Positions 36,188 through 48,869 of a DNA stretch of 64,000 nt are shown here, one piece after another; within the stretch, counting starts at the first letter, position 1, and each line of letters opens with the position of its first letter. A program made the position numbers and the translations under genes. The notes beneath the pieces were generated by a model. It did no database searches. It worked only from the letters and a program-made list of their open reading frames with translations, and was not told the origin of the DNA. Source of the DNA: Scleropages formosus (taxonomy: Eukaryota; Chordata; Actinopteri; Osteoglossiformes; Osteoglossidae); contig NC_041806.1 of assembly GCF_900964775.1 (NCBI RefSeq), positions 20,641,488-20,705,487 of the forward strand, read 5' to 3'.

Positions 36188-39100
36188 TTACAGTGTTGGG
36201 GGCTTCAGGCCATACTTCTTGGCCACCTCAGTTTGGGCATAGGCTGCATCACACAGTGAATAGAGGTGGGCCATCTCCATTTCAGACTTTGCCAGGTTGA
36301 TGGCCTTGTTGAACATGTCAATAGCCTTGTCCAGGTTGCCCCTGGAAAGACAAAAAGAAGGTGAGGAACTGTGTAGTCAGCAAGGAAGGGCCTTATCAAA
36401 AACTGTCAAAGTTGATGCTCAACTTAAGGGCTTACCTCTGCACCTCAATGGTTCCCATGGTTTCATAAGCAAAGTCACACTTGTTGTCAATCTCAATGGC
36501 CTTGCTGATGAGCTCTAGGCCCAGATCCAAGTCCTGTTTCCACTGAAGCTGCAGGAGTCTGGGGACACGCACAGACACAATAGGGGTTACAAGCTAAAGC
36601 AGACCACAGGGCAAAGTCTAGCTCAGTCACTGGTTCTAGATTCTTTCATGAAAGCATAATTGAAAGTATCAACCATAATGGCTGGCAGAGACCAACCCTT
36701 TGTGAACATATGTGGTGGCATTGTCTGGCTCCAGTTCAATGCATTTGTCATACATCTCATCAGCTTTCCCAAACTGCTGCTGGTCTGTTAAAGCCTGGCA
36801 TGTAGAAGACGGGGAGGATTAGGGGGGTGAGAGAATCAGCACATATTCAGATAAATGCTTCATGTGAATTTGTGTACACAGATGAGGAAAATCTGACAGG
36901 GTGCCCTCATAAACAGTCCAGCACATACCTGTGCATACAAGGCATAGCCTTCGGCACATTTTGGGAACCGCCGGATTACATCCTCAAAACCATCCATGGC
37001 TGTCTGCACCTGGCTGGAATTGCTCCCTGTGTAGGCCTGTCTGTACTGCAGCAAGACCAGAGAAAAGCAGTCAGTTGAGCCCATCAAAAGTATCCAGGAG
37101 CACTTTCCCCATGAGGCAAAGTCCACTCACCAGGGCGAAGCATTTCTGGGCTTGGGCCAGGGCAGAGTCAGGTCTCAGGCTGATGCACTTGTCAAAGTCA
37201 CTTACAGCCTCTTCCACCTGGTCCAAAAGGATCTTCAGCTGAAAGGACACACATTAATACTGACATTAATAATGTCTGCAAATTACAATTGGTAAGGGAA
37301 AAAAAAAAAAAGTTATTAGAATCTAAAAATGGAAAGAGTAATTCATCAAAATCAATACTTTTCTGTGTCATTGTAAGTTACAGTGTTCAAAAGCAAGGAA
37401 GAAAGAAAGAAACAAACTTGTCCCCGATGATGGTAGACATCAGCATTGTTGGGGTCTATCTCGGCAGCCAGGTTGAAATCCTGCGTGGACAGGTTGGGCT
37501 GCTGTTGCTGCATATACATGCTACCCCGCTTGATGAGGGCATTGGCCCGCAGCTGAAGGAGGGAACAGTAAGACCAAGGGATCAAGGGAGGTGTGCAGAG
37601 GGACAGGATAAATAAAAAAAGTCATAAATACAATACTGTCTAGTTGCCGCTTGATGGCATCACTACATAAACAGTACTGTACAAGTATGCTGAAAAGAAA
37701 TAGATGGACAGGACAAGAATGTCTGCACTAATTTAAAGCCAGTTACAAAGAGCCAGTGAGCAGGTTTCTTTGAGTTATCCAATAATAAGACATTTCGCTG
37801 GAATATGGAACGATGTAATGTTCTACATCTGCATCTCCTACACCACTATCAGCCTACAGAAACAAGAGCACACTAACAGATGTGCCGTCTCGTGTTACCT
37901 TAACATTGGCATTTTCCATATTGATGACCTGGTCCAGGTCAGGTTGGGCAGCGGCAGCATTGCCGATCAGCAGGTAGAAGGTTGCGCGCAACAGGAGTGC
38001 CTCGGCCAGGTACTTCCCTCGCAACTCCACCTCCTTTGTGCACTCGCTTATGATCTTGTCATAGTTCTCTTCCTCCATGTACTGCTTGGCCTTCAGGTAG
38101 CCAGAACTGGGAGTACATGAACCAAAACAGTGACAACCAACCAGCTGAACAAATGAAACTCCAAATAACCACATTCTGGCAAAGACTTGTTACAAAAAAT
38201 ACCATTTTAAATCTGCCAAAAATATGAACTACATGATAGTAACACAACTTATGCACAAGAGACCAAAAAAAATCTGTCAACTGTATTTTGGTAAGTGTAC
38301 ATAACCGATATAAGAACGTATTTTTGGCAGCTTTTCACAATTGAGTAAAGCAACGTCTATTGTTAATTAAAACCATATTTATAACATGAGAAAAAGAAAA
38401 ACACCCTCACTACTACAATTTAATTTCCCGACCTTTCTGTGACTTCAGCCGTTTCCCCCTCTTTGTCTTTGTCCTCGTCCTTCTTCTCACCCTTCTGTAG
38501 AGGTTGGGAAATAATATCTTCCGTGAAGGAGCTGAAGTAGGATTTTATGAACTGTGGAGAAGGCATCAGTGGTTCACGATTCTGCAGACAGAAAAAGAAA
38601 GGGGCTCAGTTTGGGAACCAGACTGCTCACAAGAAAAACAACACATGCTAATCTTAACTAACATTAGCCACTGCCAAACTATTCTAGCATAACATCTTTA
38701 AAAACAAATTGCATGAAATAGGATTACTTTAACATAATCAAATTTCAAAGCAACTCCTAGGCATTTAATTAATCAACAATAAGCCATTTGGGTACAAAAT
38801 AACTTCAGCTGCGAGGGCAGCAGACGGAAGTAACGTAAAGGTCTTAATGCTCTGCTGCCTGGCACTTCTCTGACATTCTGACACAAAAATAATAGACTGT
38901 TGGCCGAAAAGAGAATCGCACCTTGTATTTTTCTTTTGCCTTCTCTTTTCCCAAGAGCTTCAGGACCTTGTCAGCCAAAAGCATACTCTGCTGGTTCTGG
39001 AATGACTCCAAAATGCACACAGCAGTCACATCTGAGAAAGAGGGAGTGTAACAACTTAATCGAAGAAGTCAACGCAGTATGCAGACAACAAGCAGCAGCA

Positions 39101-42100
39101 GTTTGTAAAACCTTTGGTAAAATAAACAACAAAATTATGAGTAATATGGTATTTTGCATGTACTATTGGCCCTTTGGATTAAACTTTCTCTTACCTTCTA
39201 AGCATTCTTTTTTGTTGTCCAGCCTCTCCTGGGCCTTGGCCCGCCGAAACAGGGCTTTGACATACCGTGGGTTCAGCTCCACTGCACGAGAGCAGTCATG
39301 TACCACCTCTGACCACTTCATCTGTGGGTTCCACAACAGTTATTGCATATGGCAATCCAAAAAACAGGACCAACACTCAACACAGCAAAAACTCTCCAGG
39401 TACCAACTCACGTCTACTTCAGTCCACATCTACAATAGACAACAGTTACCATCTCAGAGTCACTACACATCGTATCTTGTCCACACAGCAAAACACTGCA
39501 AGGTTAATGCATTCATCCCAGTCAATACATACCGCAGAGCCAGTGCTGACAATGGCCAGAGACAAATGCAACACCTTCATACATACAAAAATGAATATAA
39601 ACAAACTGCTGCTCTACAAGTGCTACCAGTAGGAAGACAACCCAGCAGACAGTGCTAGAGATCCTTCAAATTGTACAACAAAGCATCATTCCAAAACAAG
39701 CAGCATGACAAAATGATAAATTCACAAGAACCATTCTTGCACCGTGCACAGAGCTTTCAGTGGGTACTCACCTGCTGCTCGTAAGCTGCAGCTCTGTTCT
39801 GGAAAAAGGTGGACAGGTCTCCCTTCTGCTCTTTGGGGCACAGGCTAATAGCCTCAGTATAGCATTGGATGGCTTGCTCGTATTTGCCAGCCTTGAAGTA
39901 CTTGTTGCCCCTGTTCTTTGCTGCCTGGGCCCGATCCAGAGGACTCTGTTTAATTTTATAATAAAAAAAAAAAAAAAACAAAGATATTTTGCCTACGAGT
40001 ACAATGACTTCTCATAGTGAACAGGCAGTTCACTGCAGGACACAAAACCAACAAGAGGCCCAACTGGTATCTGGGACAGAATAACATCATCAATTATGCG
40101 AGAGCTTGAATAAAACCCAAAACAAAAACAGGAAGAAGCTCTGTGAGGCAATAGCAAATTTTAACTTTTGATTACACTTTACTTTCATATCAAGCACAAC
40201 ACTGAGACAACAAATATATAAAAAAAAGTTAGTTCTTGCATTATAAGTTGGAATGTACTCATTTTGAATGCTGTTTTTCTAGCAATGCTAGAAAGTGTCA
40301 GACTGGAGCATCACCAAGGGCTACAATAACTGGAATGCTAATGAGCTGGAACTGACCCAAAATTGTTTGACGTTGAAAAAACTATTACAATCACTCTACA
40401 GGGCTTCCTGGTGTACTCTTAGTGACTTTATCTTTATAGAAGGGGGTGGCACGGTGGCATAGCGGCATAACGAGTAGCGTTGCTGTCTCACGCCGCCTGG
40501 ATGGTGCGAGAGAACGTGGGTTCGATCCCCACTCAGTCTGTGTGGAGTTCACATGTTTTCCCCGTGTCTGTGTGGGTTTCCTCCAGGTGCTCTGGTTTCC
40601 TCCCACAGTCCAAAGACATGCTGTTCAGGTTCCCCCATAGTGTGTGAGTGACAGAGAGTGTGTGTTCCACTGATGTATGGATGAGTGACCCAGTGTAAGT
40701 AGTGTATCCAGCAGTGTAAGTCACCTTGGTCAATAAGGTGTGTGGGCTGATAACACTACATAGAGTTCATTGGAAATCGCTTTGGAGAAAAGCATCTGCT
40801 AAGTGAATAAATGTAGAAGCAGTACATTGGGTATTCATACTATGAATGCACGTGTTACAAACTGTTGAAGATTTTTAAAAAAAAAAAAAAAAAAAAACTC
40901 ACATGCCTATTTTCAAAAATTTGTTGCAGAGCGAGCATCATGTTCATTTCCACTTACAGCTGTTAGTTGACAGCAAAACAGACATTTTTATCTTCCGTCA
41001 TTTTAAATTAGTTCCTATTTTTATGTAGGATGTGCTAATAAAAATGTTAAATAAGTCTTGCAGTGTATTTATTATAGCTATACCCAGAACCTTTACAGAA
41101 CCTATCCAGGAAAACTGAGGTACATCTCTATGAGTACACTTTACTGATTTCATAGATAATAAAGCAGACTTAAAACAGCTAGATGCTGACAAAATGTTGC
41201 ACATTGTTCCAAGTTAACAAAAAATAAAAGTCGTACAGCAGACTGGGTGCTCCCTATGCCATGTTTCCAGGATAGGCTCTGCAAGACAGTAACCTTGTGG
41301 AGGATGAGTAGTTGATAAAAGTCAAATAAAGTGTTGCACCAAATTTTTTAAGTCACTACAGTTTTATCAGAGATTTTTCCAGAACTTAGCAGGAAGGACA
41401 TCTGTATTAAGTTTTATTTACTGTGACACAGTGACTGGATTCACAAAAAAAAAAAGCTACAAAAAGATTTCCGGTCTTAGTGTGCATAAGTTGCGGACCC
41501 AGTGTATAATCGGACTTACAGGTCATCCTTATCCAATAAGGGACTGAAAGACAGATGCACCACAGTCATATCATGCTGATTTCCATATTCCACTTAAAGA
41601 GAGATAGCAGCTGTAACACAGTTGTAATGTTCACATTAAGAAGTCCTACCAAAGAAGCCAGAAGGAAATCCTCTGAACAAATTTAACCTGGCAATTGCAG
41701 ACTATGGTTCATACCACCTTTTGTAGTTAATCATTGACATCTCAGTAAGCGACTGTTTCACAGGACAACCCGCAAATTCTAAATACGGACCGAAAACTAC
41801 CAGACAACAGTACAGATTACTACTACAGCAGTGTTGTTTAAAGAGTTGCCAGCCACAGAGCTACCCTCATACCACTCACCCCCAGCGCATCCCCTGTTTT
41901 GCCCTCTCCCAAAAGGCAGTGGCAATCGGATACTGGGGAGTACACAGCAGTGTGACAGCAAGTACTCTTGTGTTTGTGTGTGGGACCTAAAGGGCTCACA
42001 GTTCACCTTAACTGTCTCCTCCAGATTCATCCCATCACACATCACAAAGTCAGCTAATTAACAGGCACACCTTGCAAGGCCAAGGTCCAAGAGCTGCCTG

Positions 42101-45093
42101 TCTGGTGCAGTCATCACAACCTGGAGCTGAACACGCTCAAAACACTGGAGATGATCGTAGACTTCAGGAGAAACACCTCAGCATTATCCCCACTCACCAT
42201 CATGAGCAGCACTGTGGCAACAGTGGAGTCATTCAGGTTCCTGGGCACCATCATCTCACAGGACCTGAAGTGGGAGCCCCACATGGACTCCATTGTGAAG
42301 AAGGCCCAGCAGAGGTTGTACTTCCTTCGTCAGCTGAGGAAGTTCAACCTGCCACAGGAGCTACTGATGCAGTTCTACTCCGCAGTCATCGAGTCCGTCC
42401 TCTGCACTTCTATAACTGTCTGGTTCGGCTCAGCTACGAAATCAGACATCAGAAGATTACAGCAGATAGTTCAGACTGCTGGAAGGATCATCGGCACGCC
42501 CCCCCCCCCCCCCCCCCCAGCTCTCCAAAAACTGCACTCGTCCAGAGTCAGTAAAAGGGCTGGCCAAATCATTCTAGACCCCTCACATCCAGGCCACTTC
42601 CTCTTTGAACCTTTGCCATCTGGCCAGCGCTACAGAGCACTGAGCACCAGGACAGCCAGGCACAAGAAAAGTTTCTTTCCTCAGGACATCTACCTCAGTC
42701 CAGCTAAATCCCCCCTAGAGAGTAAACCAGTGCAATACATAATGCTATTTATAATTATATCCATTTATCACATCATATGTCTTACTCACATTCCCTTGCA
42801 TTTGTATTGAACATACCTGTACATACACATGTCTAGTGACTATTTTTTGCATATTGTGTACTTTATATTTTTTATCCCTTATTCACATTCTATCTTCTCA
42901 TCTGTGTCTTGTCACTGTCATTCTGTCTGTGCTGTGGAAGTTTGTCACCAAGACAAATTCCTTGTATGTGTGAACATATTTGGCAATAAAGCTCGTTCTG
43001 ATTCTGATCTTCCCTTCCGGGACATCAAACGGACCCTGCAAGAATGCTGTGAGGTAGCACCACGGTAGCTGTGAAGGACTAGCCACGCAGCGCAGCCATA
43101 CCCTGATTATGATGTCTGAGATTAAGCTTCTCTCGGCGCACCACTAAAACGACACCATCTTCCTAATGGGCTCTTAACTCCCCAGACGAATCCTGCTTAG
43201 AGAGCCAGACTGTGCAATTCCAATTATTCCAACTGAATTAAACCAAAGCAGCATGTAGACTTGAGCAACCACCACTCAAAAAACTTGGTGTTCAAAGGGA
43301 AGGAAACTAATGAAATTCGGAGAAATGCGTATTTCCACAGGAAATGAAAAATCCCGGATTTTGGAGAAACGTCTTTTAGAAAAAAGGACTCAAATAGCCT
43401 GCGGGACGGGCTTCTGTTCAGCGCTGTGGAGTCGGAAGCAATTATTGGGTTACTGGAGTCTGAGGTTTTGCGTACCGACTCCACAGCCCTGCTTCTGTTA
43501 ACAGTTATCGGAGTAAGAGGAACTCAAACAGATCCTAGTTAGTTTCTGCAGGTGAATTTTGCAAAAGATGTCGTGCAAATCTCTGTGCTGTACTTGCCTC
43601 TTTCTGGGCAGCGGGCAATTGGTTCGAATCTGTCCCTGCCGTAGTACGCCTGATCAGTATACTTATGATGTGCAACAGCATAGCAGCTGGTAGTGTAGTG
43701 GCTAGAGTCGCTGCCTTTGTACCCAGTGGTCAAAGGTTCGAATCCCACCTCCGGCTAATACCCTTCAGCAGAGTACATACCCAAAAATTTCTGCAGTAAT
43801 ATTATCCAGATGTATAAATAGAAAAAAAAAATGATAGATTAACATTGTAAATCACTTTGGAGAAAAACATCAAGTAAATTAATAATGTAAATATAAATGG
43901 TTAATCATTATAAATTGTAAAGTCGAGTAACACGGAACCGCCTCGACATGCGAGTTTCTTTTTTTCACAGAATTAAGTCACTGAGGTGTACAATAACTTG
44001 TTCAACACAGCTCACGAACCAGGGACACGTGTCATTCTGTCACTCTCTGTGCCATAGAACCGAGCCCCAGATAGCTTCCCTGGGCTCGTGCTGTCCCAGC
44101 AGCACGTCGCAGTGCGGCCCCGCGCGACGGGCTCGAGGGCGGCTGTGTGTGTATGTGTTCTCGCGCTCGCCAACGTCACGGTTTCCTTCCCTTCCGTTCC
44201 GTTCCTTGCAAGTTAAAATATTTTTGTCCCGATCGAGAAATCTCGGACCAGAACCCGTTTCACACAATTACATTGGGTTGGTGGATTTAAGTTAACATGA
44301 CATGTTTTTCCGTCACAGCACACAGCAGCAGCAGGTCAGGCAGTTTTGGCGGGTGTGGCGTGTAAGTCGTTAGGTTCTAAAAGAACTCCGCTGTCATTAT
44401 CAAGTCTTTTTTGACTGACTGAAGTAAAAACAGCGCCATTCCACGCGCTGTCAGACGTGAGGTCGAGGAGGCGTTTCAACACCCCGTCTCTCTTCCCGTC
44501 TAACCGAGGCCATGCATGCCAACTGAACAGCACTAACCCAAACTAGTCCTGTCGCCTACAACAAGTTAAAGCAGGAAAGGAATCGGTTGTGATAAAAACG
44601 TAGTGGCGAGTACGACGGCAACCCCCTGTACATCATCAGCGGGCCGGTTGCTCTCACCGCAGCACGAGCGCGGCGCCCTCGGCTGCGCGCGCTCTCCAGC
44701 GCGGGCTCACTCGTGGCCGCGTGCCCTTGACCGACACGTTGTTCGCCGCGCAGCGGAGACCAGCGCGGAGCGCCTGGCTGCAGCAATGTGACCGCGTGCG
44801 TGGGGGGGGGGGAAGAGAACCGGTGTGCACGTGTCGCGCTCGCTCACCAGTTCCTCCTGGCCTCCTCCGCCACCCCGACTCGCCGCGCCGTCCTGGTTCT
44901 GGCCGCGCACGGGGCTTGAGCCGCCCTCCGGAGTTTTTCTCTCCTCGTTGCGCTTCTTCTCCTTCGCCCGGCTGCGGTTCCACAGATACACGGCTCCGAC
45001 CCCCAGCACGATGGGTGTGCCCACTAAGAGCGCCAACTGCCAACGGGGAAGCCCACCGCCGGTCTGCGGCTCCACAGGCTTCGAGGCCGCCAT
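36188..45093 (-). CDS. tomm70: Mitochondrial import receptor TOM70
   Basis: Twelve exons in transcript order: 45093-44848, 39945-39772, 39321-39195, 39031-38922, 38581-38433, 38106-37899, 37552-37418, 37238-37131, 37045-36929, 36794-36697, 36558-36436, 36341-36188; 582 residues (human 608, the difference being in the low-complexity N terminus). TOM70 is an outer-membrane receptor that takes Hsp70/Hsp90-bound preproteins and hands them to the TOM channel. Visible: N-terminal anchor segment about 20-38 (LALLVGTPIVLGVGAVYLW) after LPRW and before a basic stretch; Gly/Ser-rich linker; then TPR repeats starting AQAAKNRGNKYFKAGKYEQA, the Hsp EEVD-clamp region; further TPRs NADVYHHRGQ and CAEGYALYAQ; and the conserved end TEVAKKYGLKPPTL. 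The start MAASKPVE matches the family, and its ATGGCGGC overlaps a YY1-like motif. Intron 1 (39946-44847) holds a V-SINE-like copy, a LINE and a SINE-1. Confidence 0.97.
40441..40815 (+). mobile_element. V-SINE-like tRNA-derived SINE
   Basis: ggtggcacggtggcatagcg head and gtgggttcgatcccc B box are followed by a conserved central block (cccacagtccaaagacatgc, tgtgtgggtttcctcc). The end is tttggagaaaagcatctgct then aataaatgtag, the same tail as SINE-1. It lies in TOMM70 intron 1. Confidence 0.85.
42096..43007 (+). mobile_element. 3' end of an L2-like LINE with an internal poly-C run
   Basis: Encodes the end of a non-LTR reverse transcriptase: EMIVDFRRN, VESFRFLGTIISQDLKWEPH, KKAQQRLYFLRQLRKFNL, PSGQRYRALSTRTARHKKSF. 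The 3' UTR ends ttccttgtatgtgtgaac, ggcaataaagctcgttctga and a short TTCTGA repeat, the usual terminus of fish L2-type elements. A run of about 20 C at 42499-42518 interrupts the coding region where the family has a Pro/Ser-rich stretch. 5' truncated; in TOMM70 intron 1, antisense to the gene. Confidence 0.85.
43685..43892 (+). mobile_element. SINE-1 copy
   Basis: agctggtagtgtagtggcta A box, aaaggttcgaatcccacc B box, tttggagaaaaacatcaag, tail taataatgtaaat. In TOMM70 intron 1. Confidence 0.85.
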
Positions 45094-45260
45094 CGTACGC
45101 ACACCGAGCTACTAGCAATGGGGGAGTCCTGCGCTCCGACACCACCGCCAGAGGATCGGCGAGGTCAAAGAGAAACTGCAGGATAATGGGATACTGGCGG
45201 GCAACACGGCCGCCGAAAGTACTTCCGGGGCAACACTGAGGGAATTTCCGGTGGGCGTGT
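45094..45260. promoter_or_regulatory. Probable bidirectional TOMM70/LNP1 promoter
   Basis: CpG-rich sequence continuing from 44600 through TOMM70 exon 1. ACTTCCGG at 45221-45228 is an ETS-like site 130 bases upstream of the TOMM70 start codon. The LNP1 homologue is transcribed away on the other strand. As I recall, human TOMM70 and LNP1 start about 130 bases apart. The LNP1 non-coding first exon is not identified in the sequence. Confidence 0.5.
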
Positions 45261-47741
45261 CAACCCGTTAAACGCGTTGTCTTGGAAGGAATTTAACTTA
45301 TTTGCATGCGCTGGCATATTGTTTAGCGTGTACTTTCCAGTTATTAGCTTACATTTATGCAGTACCATTACAGTACTTACCTGGCTATCAACATGTCATA
45401 AATAGAAACACGATAAACCGAAGACATAATACATATGAAGAGTCATGTGTCGCCATCTAGCGAACACATAACGCATTTATCACCGTTATACTCTGAAAAA
45501 TGTTTAGAAATCCAACCAATTTCAAGAACCACTTTGAGCTGTTGAGAGTTTGTCTGTTTGTGGATGATCTTTCTCATGTCTTTTTTTTTTTAAAAAAAAG
45601 TACTTATAGCAGTGTTTGTAACAGACTTGTCTATAACAACAGCTCAAACTTAGTCTTCTGAGCTTTTCTTCCAAACTGTTTGACATTACACACTTTATCC
45701 CTGTTTAGGTGATAGTGGCTGAATGAAATCTCGCCAAGAATGCAGTGCCTAGATTCATCTGAAGTAGAGGCAGTAAGTGGATTTGCTCCACTCTATAAAG
45801 CTTATTAAGAAGGTTTCATCAGCCTGTGACCTGTTTCTACAGCATGTGTCAGCTCAGCTGGAAGACACTCATTAACAGCGCAGGAACGTCTGGCAGCTCC
45901 CCTTCCTTCCTCAGCCCATTAGCTATATTTTACTAAATACTGAATTAAGCCACCTTTTTAACATCAAACTGGAATTTCCAGAATGAAGCCAAAATGCGGG
46001 GGGCGCGGTGGCACAGTGAGTTGGACCAGGTCCTGTTCTCTGGTGGGTCTGGGGTTCAAGTCCCGCTTGGGGTGCCTTGCAACAGACTGGCGTCCCGTCC
46101 TGGGTGTGTCCCCTCCCCCTCCGGCCTTACGCCCTGCGTTGCTGGGTAGGCTCCAGTTCCCCGCGACCCCGTATGGGACAAGTGGTTCTGAAAATGTGTG
46201 TGTGTGAAACCAAAATGTGTCTCTCTGTTCCGGTCTCGCTGCTGTGGATTTTTCACATTTGTGTTCCTTAATTTGACTTTGTTGCAATTTATGTCTGTCG
46301 CCCTGTATTGGCATTCGAGCCCTGTTGTTTGTTTTGTTTAGAAATTGTTAGAGGTCCCCAGAGGTCACTTCTATCAATGTGGTTTTCACTGTGACCCTAG
46401 TGGATGAGTTTAAAGGTTATGGTACTCGGTTATGAAGTCATTTGTGGAGATCACTCCAGTGAGATGATTATACATAGGCAGCAGCGTCAATTAATGAACA
46501 GTCTCAGATGAATAGTGTTTTGAATCAGTAATACTGAAATTTGGCTGCCAGAGCAGAACTAACAGTGATGTGGCAGTCTGTCAAAAATGCATCTAAACCC
46601 ACAGTTAATTCCAGCTCAAGTTGTTTGCTGTGCATCTCTCATGATGACCTTGATTGCTCATGTCTTGTGAGAAGTAGCCCACGAAGCCTCGCCTCATTTG
46701 ACCCAGCGGGGCACGCTAAGGACACAAGTACTCAGCGGGAGCTGTAATGGCACAGGTTAGTCTACTAAATGTCACTTCCCTGTCTACTGTACACTTAGAA
46801 GAGTTGAGGAGAAGCTTAAGGAAAAGGTTTAGGAAATCTATGTATGTATGTATGTATGTGTGACCATGAGTCCCTACCCACAGACATTAGTCTGCTGCTA
46901 ATAAATACTTTTTTTTTTCAAATTTCGATTCCACATGTCAGAATCCTTAAACAGTTATTTACAATTTCTTTTTAAAATGCTTTAGTATGGTCTTTAAAAA
47001 TGACCTGTTCATTCCAGCTGAGCTCATTTCAGGTGCACTGACCTGGGAGAAGGTATTTTTTTTGCGAGAAAAGTGTTTTGTAATGTCTGTTTGCTGTGTC
47101 CATTTTTAAAGTAAAAGAAGAACTCGTCACTGTTGGTTGATTAATTTAGTTTTTCCACTGCCAGCTATGTGTGTCTTGCTGCTAATTAGCCTTAAGGCCT
47201 CAGAGGAAAGGAGGGGACGGTCCATCACCAGCAAGCCATTAATATTGACAAGTTCGATGTGCTCACTGAGTGGAACGTATGGGAAAATCAGAGTTTCAGT
47301 ACACTGCCTGTGCTTCAGGCCGTACACGGCACCACTAGTATTGTAATGGAAATATTCAAAGGCAGCTCCCACCCAGCGAAGCTCCATTTCACCTCCTACA
47401 CCTCACAGCCCTCCCTTCTCCAGTGCTAAATAGATTATAGAGGATTCGCGTATTTAAAGACTACCAAAAGCTGCGCATGTGTATTTTTGGGTAGGCTTAG
47501 GACAACAAACCACACAAACAGCTTTAGCACACCAGAGGGATCAAATTACCAGGCTTTTGGCTCACAGTTTAAGTGCAGAGGAGCTCCGGCGCAGAGTGGG
47601 ACATCTTGCCAGGCGCTGTGCAGAAGAACCCAGCCCAGCCCAGGTCCTGGACCCATTTCCCCTGTCTGCCATCCTCGTCTCCCTCAAGCAGACCCCGTCC
47701 AAGGGTGCACGCTGTCCCTGCGACTGTACCCTGCTCTCATA
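45261..47741. other. Region between TOMM70/LNP1 promoter and first LNP1 coding exon
   Basis: Mostly AT-rich, presumably the first LNP1 intron plus 5' UTR. It contains SINE-2 (45997-46206) and a short TGTA run near 46840-46860. An exon carrying the ATG at 47742 probably begins somewhere in 47500-47741, but I could not fix its acceptor. Confidence 0.5.
45997..46206 (+). mobile_element. SINE-2 copy with target-site duplication
   Basis: ggggggcgcggtggcacagt head, ggggttcaagtcccgc B box, tccccctccggccttacg, gacaagtggttctgaaaat and a TG tail. aagccaaaatg (45986-45996) and aaaccaaaatg (46207-46217) flank it. Confidence 0.9.
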
Positions 47742-48811
47742 ATGGACAATGATGAGGATGATGATGGAAACTTTGCCAAGTGGATGAGCAGTTACTGGGG
47801 TCACAGTGCCAGCGAGGAGCCGGGGAAGGAGAGGAAGCATAGCTTCCGGAGGCAGAGCCGGCCTCAGCGGGACAGGCGGGCCTCTCTGCCCTGTTCGGTA
47901 AGTCTCCCAGCTTTTCTGTGCAATGCACACACAGATAGCTCAAGTACAAATTTTGGGTCAAGGGTGTGGGGTAATTCTCTTCAGTTGGAATGGTGGATTG
48001 GTGTAACATGGGCAGCTCTTCATACAAAAAAGAGGTCAATTTCCAACATGGGGTTTTTTGCATGAAAAATTAAAATGTTTAAAAAATTAGACTGTTAAAA
48101 AATAGACTTGAGAAATTGCAGACAGAATTTTTTTCTTTTTTTTTTTTAAAAAAGCCAAATCAACATTAGTTGCAAAGTAGCCAGCATTGGATCAGTTGTA
48201 GGCTGGACATTTTGCAAATGAAACTGATGATAATTCTTGCATTTACTGTGTTTGAAAAAGACGACGTGAGAGTGAAGGAGGAGTTTGTGTATCAGAACAC
48301 TTTTACATGTTGTGTTATGGCTTTCCTTTGCTCTGGCCAAACACGCACCATCCCTGCGCTGTACGTACTGTACATGCATTGTGAAACTAAAGGACATGCT
48401 GCAGGTTGGTTTTACTTTCGCAGTTAACACAGCAACTAAGAGACTCGACACGGAGGGACTCTATTGATTTTTTCGTGAGGGACTCTGTGCTAATGGGTTG
48501 CCTTCAGCACTATGAAGTCATCAATGTGACAGTGGACCCCAGTACATGATTGGCAGCTGTGGGTGCTGTGGTTCTCCCGGAAATCTTCTCGGATGGGGTG
48601 AGAATCCTGAGTGGATAAATTACACTGGCCAACAGAACCAATTTAGGCTGATCACTCACTTTGACCACTTTGGCACTACTTTTCACTGTTTAAATACTAC
48701 TTGTTTGCATCCACTGTCTGTTATTCACTCCTTCTCTGTTCTTGCACTATTTCTTCCAGTGTCTCCTTTCATTACTTGTTATATGTAGTATGCTACTGCA
48801 GCCTTCTGCAG

Positions 48812-48869
<58 letters not shown>

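Noticed and set aside
38900-39658. A 252-codon frame on the plus strand
   Set aside because: It runs antisense across TOMM70 exons and introns; the TOMM70 exons on the minus strand explain the conserved parts.
47127-47387. An 86-codon minus-strand frame upstream of LNP1
   Set aside because: No similarity recognised and no adjoining exons; best treated as chance.
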